Shown in pieces: positions 1-9,546 of a stretch of 64,000 bases of DNA (its first letter is position 1; the number at the start of each line of letters is the position of its first letter). The translations under genes and the position numbers were made by a program. Source of the DNA: Rhodoglobus sp. Lineage in GTDB: Bacteria > Actinomycetota > Actinomycetes > Actinomycetales > Microbacteriaceae. The stretch covers positions 62,001 through 126,000 of the forward strand of contig JAODAQ010000035.1 in NCBI GenBank assembly GCA_025463515.1, written 5' to 3'. The notes beneath the pieces are model-generated. The model ran no database searches, was not told the DNA's origin, and saw only the letters and a program-made list of their open reading frames with translations.

Positions 1-2
1 TC

Positions 3-290
3 CGCGGCCTCGTGTGCCTGGGGTACCCGTTCCACCCGCCGGGCAAGCCCGAGCAGTTGCGCACGGCGCACCTCACGGGCATCCGGACCCCGACGCTCAT
101 CTGCCAGGGCGAGCGCGACCCGTTCGGCACCGAGGCCGAGGTGCGCGGCTACGAGCTCTCGCCCGCGATCGAGGTGCTGACGTTCGCCGACGGCGACCAC
201 GAGCTGAAGCCGCGCAAGGGAGTGACCGGGCTCACCCTGCGCGACCACCTGACGACGGCCGCGGACGCGATCCTCCGGCTGGTTGAGTAG
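3..290 (+). CDS. alpha/beta-hydrolase family protein, C-terminal part
   Basis: The reading frame is open from the window edge, so only the last 95 or so residues are present and the start lies outside. The visible part matches the end of the KANL3/Tex30-like (dienelactone-hydrolase-related) alpha/beta-hydrolase group: a GYPFHPPGKP segment, a strand with QGERDPFG that carries the usual acid residue, and DGDHELKPRKG holding the catalytic histidine. The nucleophile serine would be upstream. Substrate unknown. The last residues (LVE, stop TAG) are encoded by the first arm of the palindromic repeat that starts at 281. The gene converges on ilvE. Confidence 0.8.
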   Translation, partial: RGLVCLGYPFHPPGKPEQLRTAHLTGIRTPTLICQGERDPFGTEAEVRGYELSPAIEVLTFADGDHELKPRKGVTGLTLRDHLTTAADAILRLVE

Positions 291-354
291 CGCAGCGTAT
301 CGACACCGGTAGCGCACCGGTTTCGATACGAGCGCTGGGGCGCCCTACTCAACC
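281..354. repeat. palindromic intergenic repeat, locus 1
   Basis: A shortened left arm (281-307, starting GGTTGAGTAG) faces a full right arm (319-354, ending CTACTCAACC). The same arms recur at 2866, 29139, 51960, 61172 and 62706. It lies between the convergent hydrolase and ilvE genes and overlaps the hydrolase stop codon. It could act as a bidirectional terminator. The left arm is the most degenerate copy in the window. Confidence 0.8.
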
Positions 355-357
355 CGC

Positions 358-1464
358 CTAGGCGTCCAGGCGGGTGAGCCACCCGTGGCGGTCGGCGACC
401 CGGCCGTACTGGATGTCGGTGAGCTCCTGGCGCAGCGAGAGCGTGAGCTCCCCCGCGGGGGCGTCGGCCTCGCCGATCGTGTAGTTCGCCGCCTTGAACT
501 GGGCGATCGGCACGACGACCGCGGCGGTTCCGCACGCGAACATCTCGGTGATCTCGCCGGATGCCACGCCCTCGCGCACCTCGTCGATCGTGACCTTGCG
601 CTGCTCGACATTCAGGCCGCGGTCCTTCGCGAGCTGCAGGATCGAGTCGAGCGTGATGCCCTCGAGGATGCTGGAGGACTCCGGGGTGACGATGCGGCCG
701 TCCTTGTAGACGAACACGACGTTCATGCCGCCGAGCTCCTCGAGGTACTTGCTCTTCTCGGAGTCGAGGAACAGCACCTGGGCGCAGCCGTGGTCGTACG
801 CCTCCTGCTGCGCGACGAGCGACGACGCGTAGTTGCCGCCGGTCTTCGCCGCACCCATGCCGCCTCGGCCGGCGCGCGCGTAGTCGGTGGAGACCCAGAT
901 CGAGACGGGGGCCACTCCCCCGCTGAAGTACGCGCCCGCGGGCGAGGCGATCACGTAGTAGTTGACCTTCGCGGCGGGGCGCACCCCGAGGAACGCCTCC
1001 TTCGCGAACATGAAGGGGCGCAGGTACAGGGAGGTATCGGGGGCGTCCGGCACCCAGCGGGCGTCGACGGCGATGAGCTGCCGCAGCGACTCGATGAAGT
1101 ACTCGGTCGGCAGCTCGGGCAGCGCGAGGCGGGCGGCGGAGCGCTTCATGCGCTCGGCGTTCATCTCGGGGCGGAACGTGTAGATGCCGCCGTCCTGGTG
1201 GCGGTAGGCCTTGAGCCCCTCGAAAACCTCCTGCGCGTAGTGCAGTACTGCCGCTGCCGGGTCGAGCGCGATCGGTCCGTAGGGCTGCACCCGCGGACGG
1301 TGCCAGCCGCCCAGCTCGCTCCAGCAGATGTCGACCATGTGGTCGGTGAAGTGCTTGCCGAAGCCGGGGTTCGCGAGGATGTCGGCGTGCTCTGCGGCGG
1401 AGCGGGATTCCTGGTTCGGCTTCACCATGAACTGGAGAGTCGTGGGGGCGAGGAGGTTCTTCAT
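358..1464 (-). CDS. ilvE: branched-chain amino acid aminotransferase
   Basis: PLP-dependent transaminase making leucine, isoleucine and valine from their 2-oxo acids with glutamate. It is 368 residues long, normal for the bacterial class resembling eukaryotic BCATs. The PLP lysine is K207 in AAKTGGNYASS, and EELGGMN follows as the family's cofactor-phosphate region. The start ATG at 1464 has an AAGGA about 9 nt upstream. It follows leuB with a 25-nt gap on the same strand, so the two probably form an operon for the end of leucine synthesis. The stop sits 3 nt from the palindromic repeat. Confidence 0.96.
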   Translation of the reverse strand: MKNLLAPTTLQFMVKPNQESRSAAEHADILANPGFGKHFTDHMVDICWSELGGWHRPRVQPYGPIALDPAAAVLHYAQEVFEGLKAYRHQDGGIYTFRPEMNAERMKRSAARLALPELPTEYFIESLRQLIAVDARWVPDAPDTSLYLRPFMFAKEAFLGVRPAAKVNYYVIASPAGAYFSGGVAPVSIWVSTDYARAGRGGMGAAKTGGNYASSLVAQQEAYDHGCAQVLFLDSEKSKYLEELGGMNVVFVYKDGRIVTPESSSILEGITLDSILQLAKDRGLNVEQRKVTIDEVREGVASGEITEMFACGTAAVVVPIAQFKAANYTIGEADAPAGELTLSLRQELTDIQYGRVADRHGWLTRLDA

Positions 1465-1489
1465 GGGGGGTCCTTAGTCGGAAGGTCTG

Positions 1490-2533
1490 TTAATTCTGCT
1501 TCACTCTTGCCGCGATCGCGTCACCGATTTCCGAGGTGCTGCGTTTCGCCGTGCCCCTGGCCGCCAGGTCTGCCTCGACCGCCGTCGTGATGCGGGCCGC
1601 GGCATCCGTCTCGCCCTTGTGGGTGAGCAGGAGTGCTACGGACAGGATCGCGGCCGTGGGGTCGGCGAGCTGCTGGCCTGCGATGTCCGGGGCCGAACCG
1701 TGCACGGGCTCGAACATGCTGGGGAAGGCGCCGTCCGGGTTGATATTGCCCGAGGCCGCCAGTCCGATGCCGCCGCTGATTGCGGCAGCGAGATCGGTGA
1801 GGATATCGCCGAAGAGGTTGTCCGTGACGATGACGTCGAATCTAGCAGGATTCGTCACGAGGAAGATGGTCGCGGCGTCGACGTGGAGGTAGTCCCAGTC
1901 CACCGATGGGTGATTGGCCGCCTCCGCGGTCACGAGCCGCTGCCACAGCGAGCCGGCGTGGGTGAGCACGTTGGTCTTGTGCACGAGGGTCAGCTTCCCT
2001 CGGCGCTTCTCCGCCTGCTCGAAGGCGAACTTGACGACTCGCTCGACGCCGAACGCGGTGTTGATGGAGACCTCGGTCGCGATCTCCTGCGCAGTGCCGA
2101 CCCGGATGCCCCCGCCATTGCCCACGTACGGCCCCTCGGTGCCCTCCCGCACGACGAGGAAGTCCACGTCGCCCGGGGCCGCCAGGGGCGAGACCACTCC
2201 GGGGAAGATCGTCGTCGGTCGCAGGTTCACGTAGTGGTCGAACGCGAACCGCAGTTTGAGGAGCAGGCCGCGCTCGATGATCCCGCCCGCGAGCCGGGCA
2301 TCCCGAGGGTCGCCGCCGATCGCGCCGAGGAGGATCGCGTCGTGCTTCGCCAGCGCGTCCAGGTCGTCCTGCTCGAGGATGCGGCCCGTCTCGAGGAAGT
2401 GGCCGGCGCCGAACGGGTACTCGGTGGCCGCGACATCCACCCCCGTCGCTTTCAGCACTTTGAGGGCTTCGGCGATGACCTCGGGGCCGATGCCGTCGCC
2501 GGGGATGACTGCGAGGGAGAAGCTAGTGGGCAT
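1490..2533 (-). CDS. leuB: 3-isopropylmalate dehydrogenase
   Basis: NAD-dependent oxidative decarboxylation of 3-isopropylmalate to 2-oxoisocaproate in leucine biosynthesis. The protein begins [16 protein letters not shown], the standard N-terminus of isocitrate/isopropylmalate dehydrogenases, and carries [14 protein letters not shown], the signature with the metal-binding aspartates. I chose the ATG at 2533 (347 aa) because an upstream in-frame ATG at 2557 adds eight non-conserved residues and the family starts at the chosen methionine. First gene of a likely leuB-ilvE operon, divergent from the small membrane protein at 2599. Confidence 0.95.
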   Translation of the reverse strand: MPTSFSLAVIPGDGIGPEVIAEALKVLKATGVDVAATEYPFGAGHFLETGRILEQDDLDALAKHDAILLGAIGGDPRDARLAGGIIERGLLLKLRFAFDHYVNLRPTTIFPGVVSPLAAPGDVDFLVVREGTEGPYVGNGGGIRVGTAQEIATEVSINTAFGVERVVKFAFEQAEKRRGKLTLVHKTNVLTHAGSLWQRLVTAEAANHPSVDWDYLHVDAATIFLVTNPARFDVIVTDNLFGDILTDLAAAISGGIGLAASGNINPDGAFPSMFEPVHGSAPDIAGQQLADPTAAILSVALLLTHKGETDAAARITTAVEADLAARGTAKRSTSEIGDAIAARVKQN

Positions 2534-2598
2534 GGCACAACGATATCGGGAGCGCAACCCCTCCCCGTTTCCGGGGAGCCGTGGCTAGCGTGAGGCCC

Positions 2599-2856
2599 AT
2601 GAGTATTGGAACAGGAATCGTATTGTTCGTCATCGGCGCGATCCTCACCTTCGCGCTCAACTTCGAGACGGGCTTCATCAATCTCGACCTCGTCGGCTAC
2701 ATCCTCATGGGTGCAGGGCTGATCGTGTTCGTGATCGGTCTCGTCCTCGCCCTGCGCAAGCGCCAGTCCGTCACCACGGTGACCTCGGGCGTCGACGGCA
2801 GCGGTGCGAACGTCGCCCAGCGCCGCACGACTACGACGCCTGACGACGTGGTCTGA
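2599..2856 (+). CDS. DUF6458-type small membrane protein
   Basis: An 85-residue protein with two membrane spans (about residues 3-20 and 32-54), then a short basic stretch (RKRQ) and a Thr/Ser-rich tail. The N-terminus MSIGTGIVLFVIGAIL and overall layout match a small actinobacterial family of unknown function (DUF6458). The ATG at 2599 is preferred over an upstream GTG at 2581, since family members begin MSIG. It is divergent from leuB and convergent with the ThuA-like gene, with a palindromic repeat 10 nt past its stop. Confidence 0.8.
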   Translation: MSIGTGIVLFVIGAILTFALNFETGFINLDLVGYILMGAGLIVFVIGLVLALRKRQSVTTVTSGVDGSGANVAQRRTTTTPDDVV

Positions 2857-2865
2857 CCCTCGGTC

Positions 2866-2951
2866 GGTTGAGTAGGCGCTCTAGCGCCGTATCGAAACCC
2901 CGCAGTCGATCAACCGGTTTCGATACGCGCGCCAGAGCGCGCTACTCAACC
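2866..2951. repeat. palindromic intergenic repeat, locus 2
   Basis: Left arm 2866-2899 and right arm 2916-2951 face each other. Each arm has conserved ends (GGTTGAGTA and TATCGAAACC) around a GC-rich self-complementary centre. The right arm is the exact reverse complement of the left arm at 62706-62741. The repeat separates two convergent genes and contains the stop codon of the ThuA-like gene. Confidence 0.9.
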
Positions 2952-3662
2952 CACCATGATCGGCCCGGGGTTGCCGAACTTCTGCACGGCGCTGTACTCC
3001 GGCGCCGCCCAGCGCGCGGCGTTCGCGATCACGCGCTGCACATCCGCGTGGTGGTAGGTCGGGTACGTCTCGTGACCGGGCCTGAAGTAGAAGATCTTCC
3101 CGGTGCCCCGCGTGTAGCAGGCACCGCTGCGGAACACCTCCCCGCCCGTGAACCAGCTCACGAACACCAGGGTCTCGGGCGTCGGCACCTCGAAGAACTC
3201 GCCGTACATCTCCTCCTGGTCGATGATGAAGTGCTCGCCCAGACCGGCGGTGATGGGATGCCCGGGGGCCAGGTTCCACAGCACCTCCGTGTCGGTGCTC
3301 TCGCGCCACTTGAGGTTGCACGTCGTGCCCATGAGCCGGCGGAACAGCTTCGACCCGTGCCCGGAGTGCAGCACGATCAGCCCCATGCCGTTCAGCACGC
3401 GGTTCTGCACGCGGTCGACGATCTCGTCGCTTACCTCCTCGTGCGCGAGGTGGCCCCACCACACGAGCACGTCCGTGGCGTCGAGCACCTCGTCGGTCAG
3501 GCCGTGCTCGGGCTCGTCGAGCGTCGCCGTGCGCGCCTCGATGCCGTGCTCCCCCAGTGCCCTCGCGATCGTTGCGTGGATGCCGTCCGGGTAGATCGCG
3601 GCGACCTCGGGGTCGCTCTTCTCATGCCGGAACTCGTTCCAGACGGTGACGCGGGGGTTCAT
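2946..3662 (-). CDS. ThuA-like protein (trehalose-utilisation family)
   Basis: A 238-residue ThuA-family protein with a glutamine-amidotransferase-like fold and no classical catalytic triad. Recognisable segments are [24 protein letters not shown] and the closing [21 protein letters not shown]. ThuA acts with the dehydrogenase ThuB on disaccharides (3-keto-sugar chemistry) in rhizobia; that this protein does the same is inference. The ATG at 3662 overlaps the dehydrogenase stop (ATGA), so translation is coupled. The last codons (MVG, stop TGA) run into the palindromic repeat. Last gene of the operon starting at 9546. Confidence 0.88.
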   Translation of the reverse strand: MNPRVTVWNEFRHEKSDPEVAAIYPDGIHATIARALGEHGIEARTATLDEPEHGLTDEVLDATDVLVWWGHLAHEEVSDEIVDRVQNRVLNGMGLIVLHSGHGSKLFRRLMGTTCNLKWRESTDTEVLWNLAPGHPITAGLGEHFIIDQEEMYGEFFEVPTPETLVFVSWFTGGEVFRSGACYTRGTGKIFYFRPGHETYPTYHHADVQRVIANAARWAAPEYSAVQKFGNPGPIMVG

Positions 3663-4711
3663 GCGGTTCCTTTCGTGGTGCGGTACTGCAGACCGGTGCG
3701 CGACGACTCGATCGCGCCCAGGGTGAGCTCGAGGGTGAGGAGGTTGGCCCGGCCCGACGTCATAGGCTCGCGGTCCTCGGAGATCGCCGACCGGAACTCG
3801 GCCACCGAGCCGAGCCGGTCGAAGACGTCGCCAGGGACGAGCTCGAGCTCGTAGGGCTCGCCGTCGAGCGGATGCACGACCACGGCGTCGCCGTCGGTCG
3901 TGGTGTTGTCCCGGCCGGTCCAGGCGATGGTGCCGCCCGCGCACTCGACCACCCACTCCCCTGCCCAGAGGGTCGGCTCGCCGGTGCTCGCCCAGCTGCC
4001 CTGGTAGTCCGCGACAGCGCCGCCGTCGAACACGACCGTGGCGACCGCGCTGGCCGGGTCGACGAAGTGGCTCCACTCCGGGTTCCACGCGTAGCAGCTC
4101 ACCGACACCGGCTCCTGTCCGAGCACGAACCGCATGAGATCGAAGTGGTGGATCGACATGTCGAGCAGCAGCGGATCGGCGAGGTTGTAGTGCGCGCTCG
4201 TGCCCGCCGGCGCCGCCGTGCCGTACTTGCGGAACGCGACGCTCACCGCGCCGACCGCGCCGAGCGTGCCCGCTGCGATGAGCTCGGCAGCGGCTCGCGC
4301 GGCGGGGTAGAACCGGTAGTTCTGGCTGACCATGAGCGTGCGGCCGGCGGCGGCCGCGGCATCCACCATCGCCCGTGCGTCGTCGAGGGTGGCCGCGATC
4401 GGCTTCTCGACGAGCACGTGCTTGCCCGCGGCGAGCGCCTCGATCGCGACCGAGGCGTGGCCGGGCAGGGCCGTGGTGACGAGCACCGCGTCGACGTCGA
4501 CCGCCGCCAGGGCCTCGGCGAGCGAGGTGAAGCAGCGCGCGGGATCCACGACCGGCACTTCAGCCTGGAGCTGCACGAGCATGTCGGGGTAGACATCGAC
4601 CCACGCGAGCGTGGTGACGAGGTCGGGCCGCTTGGTGAGCTCCGCGGCCCACGAGCGGCCCCAGCCGCCGAGGCCGACCTGGATGATCCGAAGAGGTTGT
4701 GCTGCTGCCAT
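3659..4711 (-). CDS. Gfo/Idh/MocA-family oxidoreductase (ThuB-like)
   Basis: A 350-residue NAD(P)-dependent sugar dehydrogenase. The Rossmann motif VGLGGWGRS is at residues 12-20, the family motif is present as [11 protein letters not shown], and [13 protein letters not shown] is the region carrying the usual catalytic histidine. Its neighbours (ThuA-like protein downstream by an ATGA overlap, two sugar permeases upstream with no gap) match thu operons, where the equivalent enzyme oxidises trehalose-type disaccharides to 3-keto derivatives. Substrate assignment is by context only. Confidence 0.9.
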   Translation of the reverse strand: MAAAQPLRIIQVGLGGWGRSWAAELTKRPDLVTTLAWVDVYPDMLVQLQAEVPVVDPARCFTSLAEALAAVDVDAVLVTTALPGHASVAIEALAAGKHVLVEKPIAATLDDARAMVDAAAAAGRTLMVSQNYRFYPAARAAAELIAAGTLGAVGAVSVAFRKYGTAAPAGTSAHYNLADPLLLDMSIHHFDLMRFVLGQEPVSVSCYAWNPEWSHFVDPASAVATVVFDGGAVADYQGSWASTGEPTLWAGEWVVECAGGTIAWTGRDNTTTDGDAVVVHPLDGEPYELELVPGDVFDRLGSVAEFRSAISEDREPMTSGRANLLTLELTLGAIESSRTGLQYRTTKGTA

Positions 4712-5539
4712 CTACTTGACTGCTCCCGCCGCTATTCCCGCGATGAAGTGCTTCTGCCCCGCTACATAGACGATCACGACCGGGAGCACCGCCACAACCG
4801 ACGCGGCGAACACTAGCCCCCACGCGGTGGTGTGGGCCCCCTGGAACGCAGCGATACCGAGCGGCAGCGTGCGCTTGAGCGGATCGGTGATGACAGTGAG
4901 CGCCCAGACGTACTCGTCCCAGCCGCCGAGGAAGGAGAAGACGGCCGCGGTCGCGAGCGCCGGGCGTGCGAGCGGGATGTAGAGGCCGACGAACTTGCGG
5001 ACGATGCCCGCGCCGTCGACAGTCATCGCCTCGTCCAGCTCGTGCGGCACGCGCTCGAAGAACGCGCGCAGCAGGAACGTGGTGAACGCGATCTGCCCCG
5101 CCGTGTAGAAGAACACCAGGCCCCACAGCGAGTCGACCATCCCGAGGTTCTTCGCGAGGATGAACTGCGGGACGATGATCACGATCCCGGGGATCATGAG
5201 GCCCGCGAGCAGCAGCGAGAAGACCACGTTCTTGAAGCGGAAGTCGAACCGCGCGAACGCGAACGCCGTCATCGCCGAGATCGCGACCGTCGCGACCGTG
5301 GTGGCCACCGAGACGAACAGCGAGTTGAGGAAGTAGCCGCCGAAGTTGTTCTCCGTGATCGCCCGCACGTAGTTGTCGAGGGTGACCTCCTGCGGGAAGA
5401 AGTGCGGCGGGCTGGGCAGGATGCTCGTGTTCGGCTCGAGCGAGGTCGAGATCATGATCAGGAACGGCGCGATCATGAACACCGCGCCCACCGCCACGAC
5501 GATGAACCGCACTACGGCCCAGCCAGGGTGCGCCCTCAT
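4712..5539 (-). CDS. carbohydrate ABC importer permease (MalG type)
   Basis: Inner-membrane subunit of a CUT1 sugar importer, 275 residues, about six transmembrane helices, with the cytoplasmic EAA loop HELDEAMTVDGAG that docks the ATPase. I start it at ATG 5539, which overlaps the stop of the preceding permease (ATGA); in-frame sequence further upstream lies inside that gene. The C-terminus FIAGIAAGAVK is typical of MalG-type subunits. No ATPase gene is nearby, so a shared MsiK-like ATPase elsewhere probably energises it. Confidence 0.93.
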   Translation of the reverse strand: MRAHPGWAVVRFIVVAVGAVFMIAPFLIMISTSLEPNTSILPSPPHFFPQEVTLDNYVRAITENNFGGYFLNSLFVSVATTVATVAISAMTAFAFARFDFRFKNVVFSLLLAGLMIPGIVIIVPQFILAKNLGMVDSLWGLVFFYTAGQIAFTTFLLRAFFERVPHELDEAMTVDGAGIVRKFVGLYIPLARPALATAAVFSFLGGWDEYVWALTVITDPLKRTLPLGIAAFQGAHTTAWGLVFAASVVAVLPVVIVYVAGQKHFIAGIAAGAVK

Positions 5540-6507
5540 GAGCCCACCTCCTTCTTCTCGCCGAAGAACCGGAACTGCAGGAACGAGATGACGAAGATGA
5601 AGATCGCCAGGATGAACGACATGGCCGAGCCGTACCCGAAGTCGAGGAACGAGAACGCCTGCTTGTACATGTAGGTCAGCGGCACCTCGGTACTGCCCGC
5701 CGGCCCGCCGTTGGTCATGAGCAGCACCGACGGGAACACGTTGAACGCCCCGATCACCTGCAGCACGAGCACGAACAGCAGGGTGCCCCGGATGCCCGGG
5801 ACGGTGACGTGCAGGAACCGCTGCCAGGCGTTGGCGCCGTCCAGCGCCGCAGCCTCGTACAGCTCCTCCCGCACTCCGGAGAGCGCGGCGAGGAACACCA
5901 CCAGGCACCAGCCCACACTCTTCCACACGCCGAGCGCGGAGATCGCGATGAGCGCCGTCCAGCGCTGCTCGAGCCACGGGATCGACTCCGACGTGAGATG
6001 CAGGAAGTCGGTGAGGAACCAGTTGACCGCGCCGTCATTGGTTGTGAAGAGGTACTTGAAGAGCAGGGACACCACGACCCAGCTCGTCACCACCGGGATG
6101 TAGAACAGCACCCGGAAGAGCGCTCGGGCGGGCATCCGGGCGTGCAGCAGTGTTGCGAAGAAGAGCCCGATGGCCACCGTCGCCGGCACCGTGAGCAGGA
6201 GGTAGACCGCGGCATTGACCATGCCGGTCCAGAACTGCTCGTCGCCGAGCGCCCGGATGTAGTTGTCGAGGCCGATGAACTTGCTGACCTGGGTCGGCAC
6301 CACCGACCAGTTGTAGAAGCTGATCTGCAGTGAGCGCAGCAGCGGGTAGCCCGTCGTCATGCCGAACAGGATGAGGCCGGGAGCGGCGAAGGCCCACGGG
6401 ACCCACCAGTGGGCGGGGCGGCGGCTGGCGCCACCCCGTCCCGGCCGGTAGGGCCGGGACGGAGCAGCAGCCGGTGCCGTTCCCGCAGGAGCAGTACCGA
6501 GTGTCAT
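5536..6507 (-). CDS. carbohydrate ABC importer permease (MalF type)
   Basis: CUT1 permease of 323 residues. A Pro/Ala/Arg-rich cytoplasmic N-terminus of about 35 residues leads into WWVPWAFAAPGLILF, the first of about six membrane helices. The EAA loop is ELYEAAALDGANAWQRF. It follows the binding-protein gene by 10 nt and overlaps the second permease by 4 nt, so binding protein, MalF-type and MalG-type subunits form one transporter in the usual order. Confidence 0.93.
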   Translation of the reverse strand: MTLGTAPAGTAPAAAPSRPYRPGRGGASRRPAHWWVPWAFAAPGLILFGMTTGYPLLRSLQISFYNWSVVPTQVSKFIGLDNYIRALGDEQFWTGMVNAAVYLLLTVPATVAIGLFFATLLHARMPARALFRVLFYIPVVTSWVVVSLLFKYLFTTNDGAVNWFLTDFLHLTSESIPWLEQRWTALIAISALGVWKSVGWCLVVFLAALSGVREELYEAAALDGANAWQRFLHVTVPGIRGTLLFVLVLQVIGAFNVFPSVLLMTNGGPAGSTEVPLTYMYKQAFSFLDFGYGSAMSFILAIFIFVISFLQFRFFGEKKEVGS

Positions 6508-6517
6508 GCGAGGCGGC

Positions 6518-7807
6518 TCAACCCTGGGCCAGGAGCGGGTCGATCTGCGCGACAGCCTCGTCGAGGGCGTCCTGCACCGAGATCGTGCCCTGGAAGGCGA
6601 GCTGGATCTGCTTGGCGAAGATGTCGTCGATCTTGGCCCACTGCGGGGTGACCGGGCGCGGCTTCGCCGTCTCGAGCTGGGTGAGGAAGTCCGCGTAGTA
6701 CGGCTGCAGGTTGCTCATGTCGTCCGCGAGCGTGGACTGCGCAGAGAGCTGGCCGACCTCGCCCATCGCGAGCTGGGCGTCCTTCGAGAGCATGTAGCGC
6801 AGGAACTCGGCCGCGAGCGGCTTGTTCTCCGACTGCGACGTCAGCACGAGGTCCTCTCCGCCCACCACTCCGATACTGCCACCGTCGCCGGAGAACATGG
6901 GAGCGGTCTTGAAGTCGACCTCCGGGTGCGCGCCCTGGAGCACGGGCATCGCCCACGGTCCGTCGACCATGCTCACGTACTCGCCGGACGGCACGCCGTC
7001 CCAGGTCCCGGTTCCGGTGCCGCCGAGGATGATGCCGGGGAGCTTGCCGTCCTTGTACAGGTCGACGAGCATCTGGATCGCCTCGACCGATTTCGGGCCG
7101 TTCAGGTAGCCGTCGGCAGTCGTGTAGTCGGGGTCCGTGATGTCGCCGCCGTTGGACCAGATGTACGGGAGCAGGTTCCAGCCGCCCGCTCCGCCCTCGG
7201 CGAAGGCGTAGGTGCCGTCCTTCGAGTTCTCCGCGGCGTCCTTCAGCTCGTCGAGGGTCGCGGGGACCGCGTCCAGGCCGTCGGCCTCGAGGCCCTGCTC
7301 GCTGTAGATGACGACCTTCGTGTTGGTGTCGAGCGGCAGGCCCCAGTAGTCGTCGCCGTAGCGGTTCGTCTCGAGCGGGCCCGGGTACATCGTGTCGGCG
7401 AAGTCCTGGAAGTCGGGCATGGCCTGGCTCAGCGGCACGAGGGTGCCGAGCTTCGCGAGCTCGGGGACCGTGACGATGTCGGCGCGGATGATGTCGGGCA
7501 GGCTGCCGGCCGCTGCAGCCGTGACGAGCTTCTGGTGCATGTCGCCCGGCGGGATCTGCACGGGCGTCACCGTGACGCCGGGGTGGAGCTTCTCGAACGC
7601 GGGGATCACGACGTCGGTGAGGGTCTTGACCTCGGCGCCGTCCTCGCCGTAGCCGTGCCAGAAGATGATGCTGCCCGTGACGTCCGCACCGGGCGCGAGC
7701 TGCTCGACGTCCGCGGCGGGAGCCGCACTGCCTCCGATGTCGCATCCGCTGAGGCCCATCGCAATGGCGAGGGCGACCGCCGGCAGGAGTACTGCTGTTC
7801 TCTTCAT
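6518..7807 (-). CDS. carbohydrate ABC importer substrate-binding lipoprotein
   Basis: A 429-residue extracellular solute-binding protein (family 1). The signal peptide ends in a lipobox LSGC with the acylated cysteine at residue 22, so the mature protein is anchored outside the membrane. The ATG at 7807 has AAGGAAAA about 6 nt upstream; frame-compatible sequence further upstream belongs to the glucosidase coding region. With the flanking alpha-glucosidase and ThuA/B-like genes, a trehalose- or maltose-type disaccharide is the most likely ligand (inference). Confidence 0.93.
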   Translation of the reverse strand: MKRTAVLLPAVALAIAMGLSGCDIGGSAAPAADVEQLAPGADVTGSIIFWHGYGEDGAEVKTLTDVVIPAFEKLHPGVTVTPVQIPPGDMHQKLVTAAAAGSLPDIIRADIVTVPELAKLGTLVPLSQAMPDFQDFADTMYPGPLETNRYGDDYWGLPLDTNTKVVIYSEQGLEADGLDAVPATLDELKDAAENSKDGTYAFAEGGAGGWNLLPYIWSNGGDITDPDYTTADGYLNGPKSVEAIQMLVDLYKDGKLPGIILGGTGTGTWDGVPSGEYVSMVDGPWAMPVLQGAHPEVDFKTAPMFSGDGGSIGVVGGEDLVLTSQSENKPLAAEFLRYMLSKDAQLAMGEVGQLSAQSTLADDMSNLQPYYADFLTQLETAKPRPVTPQWAKIDDIFAKQIQLAFQGTISVQDALDEAVAQIDPLLAQG

Positions 7808-7833
7808 GATGGTTTTCCTTCTCTTGGTGCGGG

Positions 7834-9546
7834 CTACATTGCCCGGGTCTGGGTGAGGACCTTCAGCTCCCACGGCCGCAGGGCCAGGGCGGTGTGGTCC
7901 GGGTAGTTGCCGAGCAGCAGGGCGGCGGATGCCCACGCCGGGTCCACGTCGGGCTCGACCGGCTCCGCGCCGAAGTTGCCGAGGACGAGCAGTTCCTGCT
8001 CCCCCCACGAGCGCGTGAACGCGTAGACGCGGGGATCGTCGGGCAGCAGCATCCGGAAGTCTCCGCGGGCGATGATCGGCTCGCTGTGCCGCAGTGCGAT
8101 GAGCCTGCGGTAGAACTCGAAGACCGAGTCATCCCGGCCGACCTGCTCTGCCGCGTTGATGCGGGCGCTATTGGGGTTGATCGCGATCCACGGCTCCCCC
8201 GTGGTGAAGCCCGCGCCCGGGTAGCCCGACCACTGCATCGGCGTGCGCGCGTTGTCGCGGTTGTGCTGCGCGAGCGAGGCCAGGGTCTCGTGCTCCGGCA
8301 GGCCCAGCAGGTCGGTCGCCTCGCGGAAGTAGTTGATCGCCTCGATATCGCGGTACTCGTCGATCGTCGAGAACGCCATGTTCGTCATCCCGAGCTCCTC
8401 GCCCTGGTAGATGAACGGCGTTCCGCGGTGGGTGTGCAGGATGCCCGCCAGCATCTTCGCGGACAGCTCCCGGTAGGCGCCGTCGTCTCCGAAGCGCGAG
8501 ACCACGCGGGGCTGGTCGTGGTTGCTCCAGTACAGGCTGTTCCAGCCGCGCTCGGCGAGCCCCTCCTGCCAGCGACCGAGTGACTGCTTGAGGTCCACGA
8601 GGTCGAGCGCCTTCGGGCGCCACTTCGAGCCGTCGTGGTCGAGGCCGACGTGCTCGAACTGGAACACCATGGTGAGCTCGTCGCGCGCGGCATCCGTGAA
8701 CAGGCGCGCGTCGTCGACGGTCACGCCGGGCATCTCGCCCACGGTGAGCAGCGCGCCTGCGCGTGGGCTGAACACCTCGCGGTGCATCTCCTGCAGGTAC
8801 TCGTGGATGCGCGGGCCGCTGATGTAGAACGCGGAGCCGTCGCCGTACCGGTTCGAGCCCCAGACGCGGCCGTCCGGCAGGGCCGGGTCCTTCGAGATGT
8901 AGTTGATGACGTCCATCCGGAAGCCGTCGACGCCGCGGTCGAGCCACCAGTTCATCATCTCGTAGACGGCGGCGCGCACCTCGGGGTTCTCCCAGTTGAG
9001 GTCGGGCTGCTGCGGGGAGAACAGGTGCAGGTAGTACTCGCCGGTCGTCTCGTCGAGGGTCCAGGCCGGGCCGGAGAACGCCGCGCCCCAGTTGTTCGGC
9101 TCGGCACCGTTCTCCGGCGCGCGCCACCAGTACCAGTCGCGCTTGGGGTTGGTGAGCGATGACCGCGACTCGAGGAACCAGGGGTGCTCGTGCGAGGTGT
9201 GGTTGACGACGAGGTCCATGATGAGCTTCATCCCGCGGGCGTGCAGCTGGGCGATGAGCTCGTCGAGGTCGGCGAGGGAGCCGAACAGCGGGTCGATGTC
9301 GCGGTAGTCGCTGATGTCGTAGCCGTTGTCGTTCTGAGGTGACACGTAGACGGGCGAGAGCCAGACCACGTCGACGCCGAGGGTGTGCAGGTAGTCGAGC
9401 CGTTCGATGATGCCCCGGATGTCGCCGACGCCGTCGCCGTCGGAATCCGAGAAGCTGCGCGGGTACACCTGGTAGACCACGGCACTCGTGAACCAGTCGG
9501 AGTTCGCGGCGACGACTGTCGCGGAATCCTGCAGTTCGGTGCTCAC
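7834..9546 (-). CDS. GH13 alpha-glucosidase
   Basis: Cytoplasmic glycoside hydrolase family 13 enzyme, 570 residues, close to the usual size of oligo-1,6-glucosidases, alpha-glucosidases and trehalose-6-phosphate hydrolases. Landmarks are DLVVNHTS (about 111-118), the nucleophile D212 in GFRMDV, the acid/base E271 in TVGEMPG, and D344 in WSNHDQP. No signal peptide, so it acts on imported sugar. I chose the GTG at 9546 because GAGGAGG stands at ideal distance and the conserved domain starts soon after. First gene of the six-gene operon. The exact linkage cut cannot be told from the sequence. Confidence 0.9.
   Translation of the reverse strand: MSTELQDSATVVAANSDWFTSAVVYQVYPRSFSDSDGDGVGDIRGIIERLDYLHTLGVDVVWLSPVYVSPQNDNGYDISDYRDIDPLFGSLADLDELIAQLHARGMKLIMDLVVNHTSHEHPWFLESRSSLTNPKRDWYWWRAPENGAEPNNWGAAFSGPAWTLDETTGEYYLHLFSPQQPDLNWENPEVRAAVYEMMNWWLDRGVDGFRMDVINYISKDPALPDGRVWGSNRYGDGSAFYISGPRIHEYLQEMHREVFSPRAGALLTVGEMPGVTVDDARLFTDAARDELTMVFQFEHVGLDHDGSKWRPKALDLVDLKQSLGRWQEGLAERGWNSLYWSNHDQPRVVSRFGDDGAYRELSAKMLAGILHTHRGTPFIYQGEELGMTNMAFSTIDEYRDIEAINYFREATDLLGLPEHETLASLAQHNRDNARTPMQWSGYPGAGFTTGEPWIAINPNSARINAAEQVGRDDSVFEFYRRLIALRHSEPIIARGDFRMLLPDDPRVYAFTRSWGEQELLVLGNFGAEPVEPDVDPAWASAALLLGNYPDHTALALRPWELKVLTQTRAM

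Noticed and set aside
385-1590. Plus-strand frame of about 400 codons opposite ilvE and the end of leuB
   Set aside because: Antisense shadow; biased toward Arg, Val, Glu and Leu without a domain, whereas the minus strand carries the PLP lysine motif.
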